Assembly: GCA_964388665.1 (NCBI GenBank)
Contig: CAYMBJ010000127.1
Coordinates: 1-7,312 of the forward strand
Reading direction: 5' to 3'
DNA from: CALCCV01 sp964388665
GTDB taxonomy: Bacteria; Bdellovibrionota; Bdellovibrionia; Bdellovibrionales; Bdellovibrionaceae
DNA length: 7,312 bases
Shown here: piece by piece, positions 5,681 to 7,312 of the stretch
Layout: every line of letters starts with the position of its first letter
Position numbering within the stretch: position 1 is the stretch's first letter
Position numbers and translations under genes: made by a program
The notes under the pieces: model-generated
Database searches by the model: none
The model's input: the letters and a program-made list of their open reading frames with translations, nothing else
Told to the model about the DNA's origin: nothing

Positions 5681-7225
5681 ATGAAGTCTTTTACCATTGG
5701 CGTGGTTGCGGCCATGTGTTTATCAACTGTCTCAATAGCCAAACAGGCGACAAAAGTGAAGCCAGAGTTCACACCACCCACTGTTGAGGCACCAACATTA
5801 CTCAAAGAAGATGGAGACTTTGTCAAAGGACTCAAAGCTGCTTGGACTGCGGCAGAAAAGAAGACAGGAAAAAGAAAAGTTGCAAGCGAGATAGAGTTTC
5901 AAGAGTCGAATCTAAGTGACGCGTTTAAGAATTTCAGAAGCAAATGGCTAGCGGTCAAAGATGCTGAAGGGCTTCAGCAGCTGCTAAATGAAAGCTACAA
6001 TGAACTCAATTTGCCAAATTCTACTTTGGCGAAATCTCCTGATATGAAGTACTTTTTGCCGCACCTTCACGTGATGATACCTTTGCGTGGAATTATCTGG
6101 AAGATGCGGCCACTATTTGAAACCGGAAGATTTTTTTCGGGCAGCAAAGCGACCCATGCAATGGCTGTGCAGTTTGTCAGAAATGTCGTCACAGGTATCA
6201 AAATGTTTATGCCTACAGATCAGTGGGACGCAGGAATTGAATTTTTGGTGACACCCACTAAAAAAATGAAATTGGATAGCCAATTTAAGACGGTTGCGCA
6301 ATTGCAAGATTATTTACAAAAGTACGTGCTGCCATACATCGAAAATTCTGCTCAATCGGTACAAGGAAATTTGAGTGAAAACCCCGAAAGCATCTATGTT
6401 TGGGACAATCAGATTACCTTTGGCGTAGCTAACTTCAGCGGGCAGGCTAGGCAATTTGTAGGATATGGACCAGCGGAGCAGGCCTTTTCCATAGCGATGC
6501 TGTACCAAGCGGCTCATGATCTTCGAGTATTCAATTCGTTCAATCAAGATGCCCTTCTGTGGATCGCCAAAGAATTGGGTAAAAATTACGGAATTGACGC
6601 TGCCGCCAGCCTAGGGGCTTTTGGCATTACAGATCGCGAACGGAACAAAGTTGTAGCAGAAGCTGTCAGCAAAAAGCATTGGCTAGAGATTGCCACTACC
6701 GGCAAACAGAACATGAAATACGCCCTCATAGATCTCAACAACGCTGTGATATTGAGTAAGCAGGCCTATGATTACCTTCAAGGAAAACCTGGCAATTCTA
6801 CTTTTGCAATCAATCCCGCTCGATACCAAGAATCCAATACGCCACTTTTAAAAACCGGAGTGTCGAATATGGTCGCCGTAGTGAACGGCAGAGCCACCAT
6901 TAAGGATTCCGTGACAGGCGAAACTGTGACACTTGATGTTCCTGCCTACTACAATGATCCACCTGAGAGCCTTTTCACCCTTTCGGCCAATGACTGGGAA
7001 GAAGGCAGTATTGAATTGACTATGCAAAATGAAGATAAGGAGACTTTAAAATATAGAAATTACTCAGTAGGTCGATCGATATCATGGGACAACGCTGCTT
7101 GGGAAAAGTACGTCCCCAGTGCCGCAGGAAAAGAAAAGGACTATATGGCCAAGGCACGCTTGATCATGCGTCGCTCTCTGGGAACTGCGTTTGTATTTGG
7201 CGCTCCGGACATTTTCGTTCGATAA
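5681..7225 (+). CDS. secreted protein of unknown function, 514 aa
   Basis: I do not recognise a family. Residues 1-20 form a Sec signal peptide: K2, a hydrophobic core (about 4-17), and a likely cleavage after VSIA, before K21. C13 is not in a lipobox, because Met precedes it, so a lipoprotein is unlikely. The mature protein of about 494 residues has no cysteine and no further membrane helix, as expected for a periplasmic or exported protein. After a Pro/Lys-rich linker (21-45), residues 46-370 look mainly helical, with aromatic-rich patches such as YFLPHLH (124-130) and VWDNQITFG (240-248). Residues about 395-470 look beta-rich. The end, FVFGAPDIFVR, lacks the terminal Phe of typical outer-membrane barrels. 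It has its own promoter-like region and a perfect ribosome binding site, and is probably a separate transcription unit from the lipid operon. No catalytic motif is evident. Confidence 0.9.
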   Translation: MKSFTIGVVAAMCLSTVSIAKQATKVKPEFTPPTVEAPTLLKEDGDFVKGLKAAWTAAEKKTGKRKVASEIEFQESNLSDAFKNFRSKWLAVKDAEGLQQLLNESYNELNLPNSTLAKSPDMKYFLPHLHVMIPLRGIIWKMRPLFETGRFFSGSKATHAMAVQFVRNVVTGIKMFMPTDQWDAGIEFLVTPTKKMKLDSQFKTVAQLQDYLQKYVLPYIENSAQSVQGNLSENPESIYVWDNQITFGVANFSGQARQFVGYGPAEQAFSIAMLYQAAHDLRVFNSFNQDALLWIAKELGKNYGIDAAASLGAFGITDRERNKVVAEAVSKKHWLEIATTGKQNMKYALIDLNNAVILSKQAYDYLQGKPGNSTFAINPARYQESNTPLLKTGVSNMVAVVNGRATIKDSVTGETVTLDVPAYYNDPPESLFTLSANDWEEGSIELTMQNEDKETLKYRNYSVGRSISWDNAAWEKYVPSAAGKEKDYMAKARLIMRRSLGTAFVFGAPDIFVR

Positions 7226-7252
7226 AGAATCTAAGTACCCAAAGGTCCCCAA

Positions 7253-7289
7253 GGAGGGTTGTGGAAAATCCGAACACAAACAGCCCTCC
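7253..7289 (+). terminator. stem-loop after the secreted-protein gene
   Basis: GGAGGGTTGT (7253-7262) pairs with ACAGCCCTCC (7280-7289) over ten base pairs including one G-T wobble, with a 17-nt loop. It begins 27 nt after the stop codon. There is no T-run after it, so it may be a Rho-independent terminator of weak form, a 3'-end stabiliser, or a site on DNA. The remaining bases to 7312 show nothing I can name. Confidence 0.45.
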
Positions 7290-7312
7290 CAGAATTCGCA
7301 TAGGTATCAGTG

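Noticed and set aside
5637..5681. 14-codon open frame (MNFIYNETYCFKEV) whose stop overlaps the ATG of the secreted-protein gene as TAATG
   Set aside because: It looks like a leader peptide, but its ATG is preceded by a pyrimidine-rich stretch with no ribosome binding site, and it has no run of regulatory codons.
5681..5740. Lipoprotein signal using C13 in the secreted protein
   Set aside because: The residues before C13 are Ala-Ala-Met, and Met at -1 does not fit a lipobox; a signal peptidase I site after VSIA fits better.

Overview
The window looks like chromosomal sequence from a Gram-negative bacterium. Base composition is balanced, Shine-Dalgarno sites are strong, there is a bacterial enhancer-binding (sigma-54) activator, and one protein has a classical Sec signal peptide. 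The combination of genes would suit Bdellovibrionota or another delta/gamma-proteobacterial relative, but no single gene fixes the taxon, so this placement is tentative. I see no rRNA, tRNA, CRISPR array, transposase, phage gene or insertion sequence.

Layout. (1) 49-1269, minus strand: serA, an E. coli-type D-3-phosphoglycerate dehydrogenase with a C-terminal ACT domain. (2) 1270-1375: a short divergent control region. (3) 1376-5458, plus strand: a tightly packed four-gene unit. It consists of a sigma-54-dependent response regulator, a CdsA-like cytidylyltransferase with an altered signature, a PlsC-like acyltransferase, and a metallo-beta-lactamase-fold hydrolase. The three internal junctions are 1, 4 and 1 nt overlaps, so the unit is almost certainly one translationally coupled operon. 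(4) 5459-5680: a 222-nt control region with promoter-like and repeat elements but no clear terminator. (5) 5681-7225: a secreted 514-residue protein that I do not recognise. A stem-loop follows it at 7253-7289.

How the genes may work together. PlsC makes phosphatidic acid from lysophosphatidic acid, and CdsA activates phosphatidic acid to CDP-diacylglycerol, so the middle of the operon encodes two consecutive steps of phospholipid synthesis. They are co-transcribed with a complete NtrC-type activator and a hydrolase with a full binuclear metal site. This suggests an accessory, signal-controlled lipid-modifying module rather than housekeeping lipid synthesis. The departures from the CdsA signature strengthen that reading but do not prove it. 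A 17-nt element (15/17 identical) lies upstream of both the operon and the secreted-protein gene, which suggests the two units may share control.
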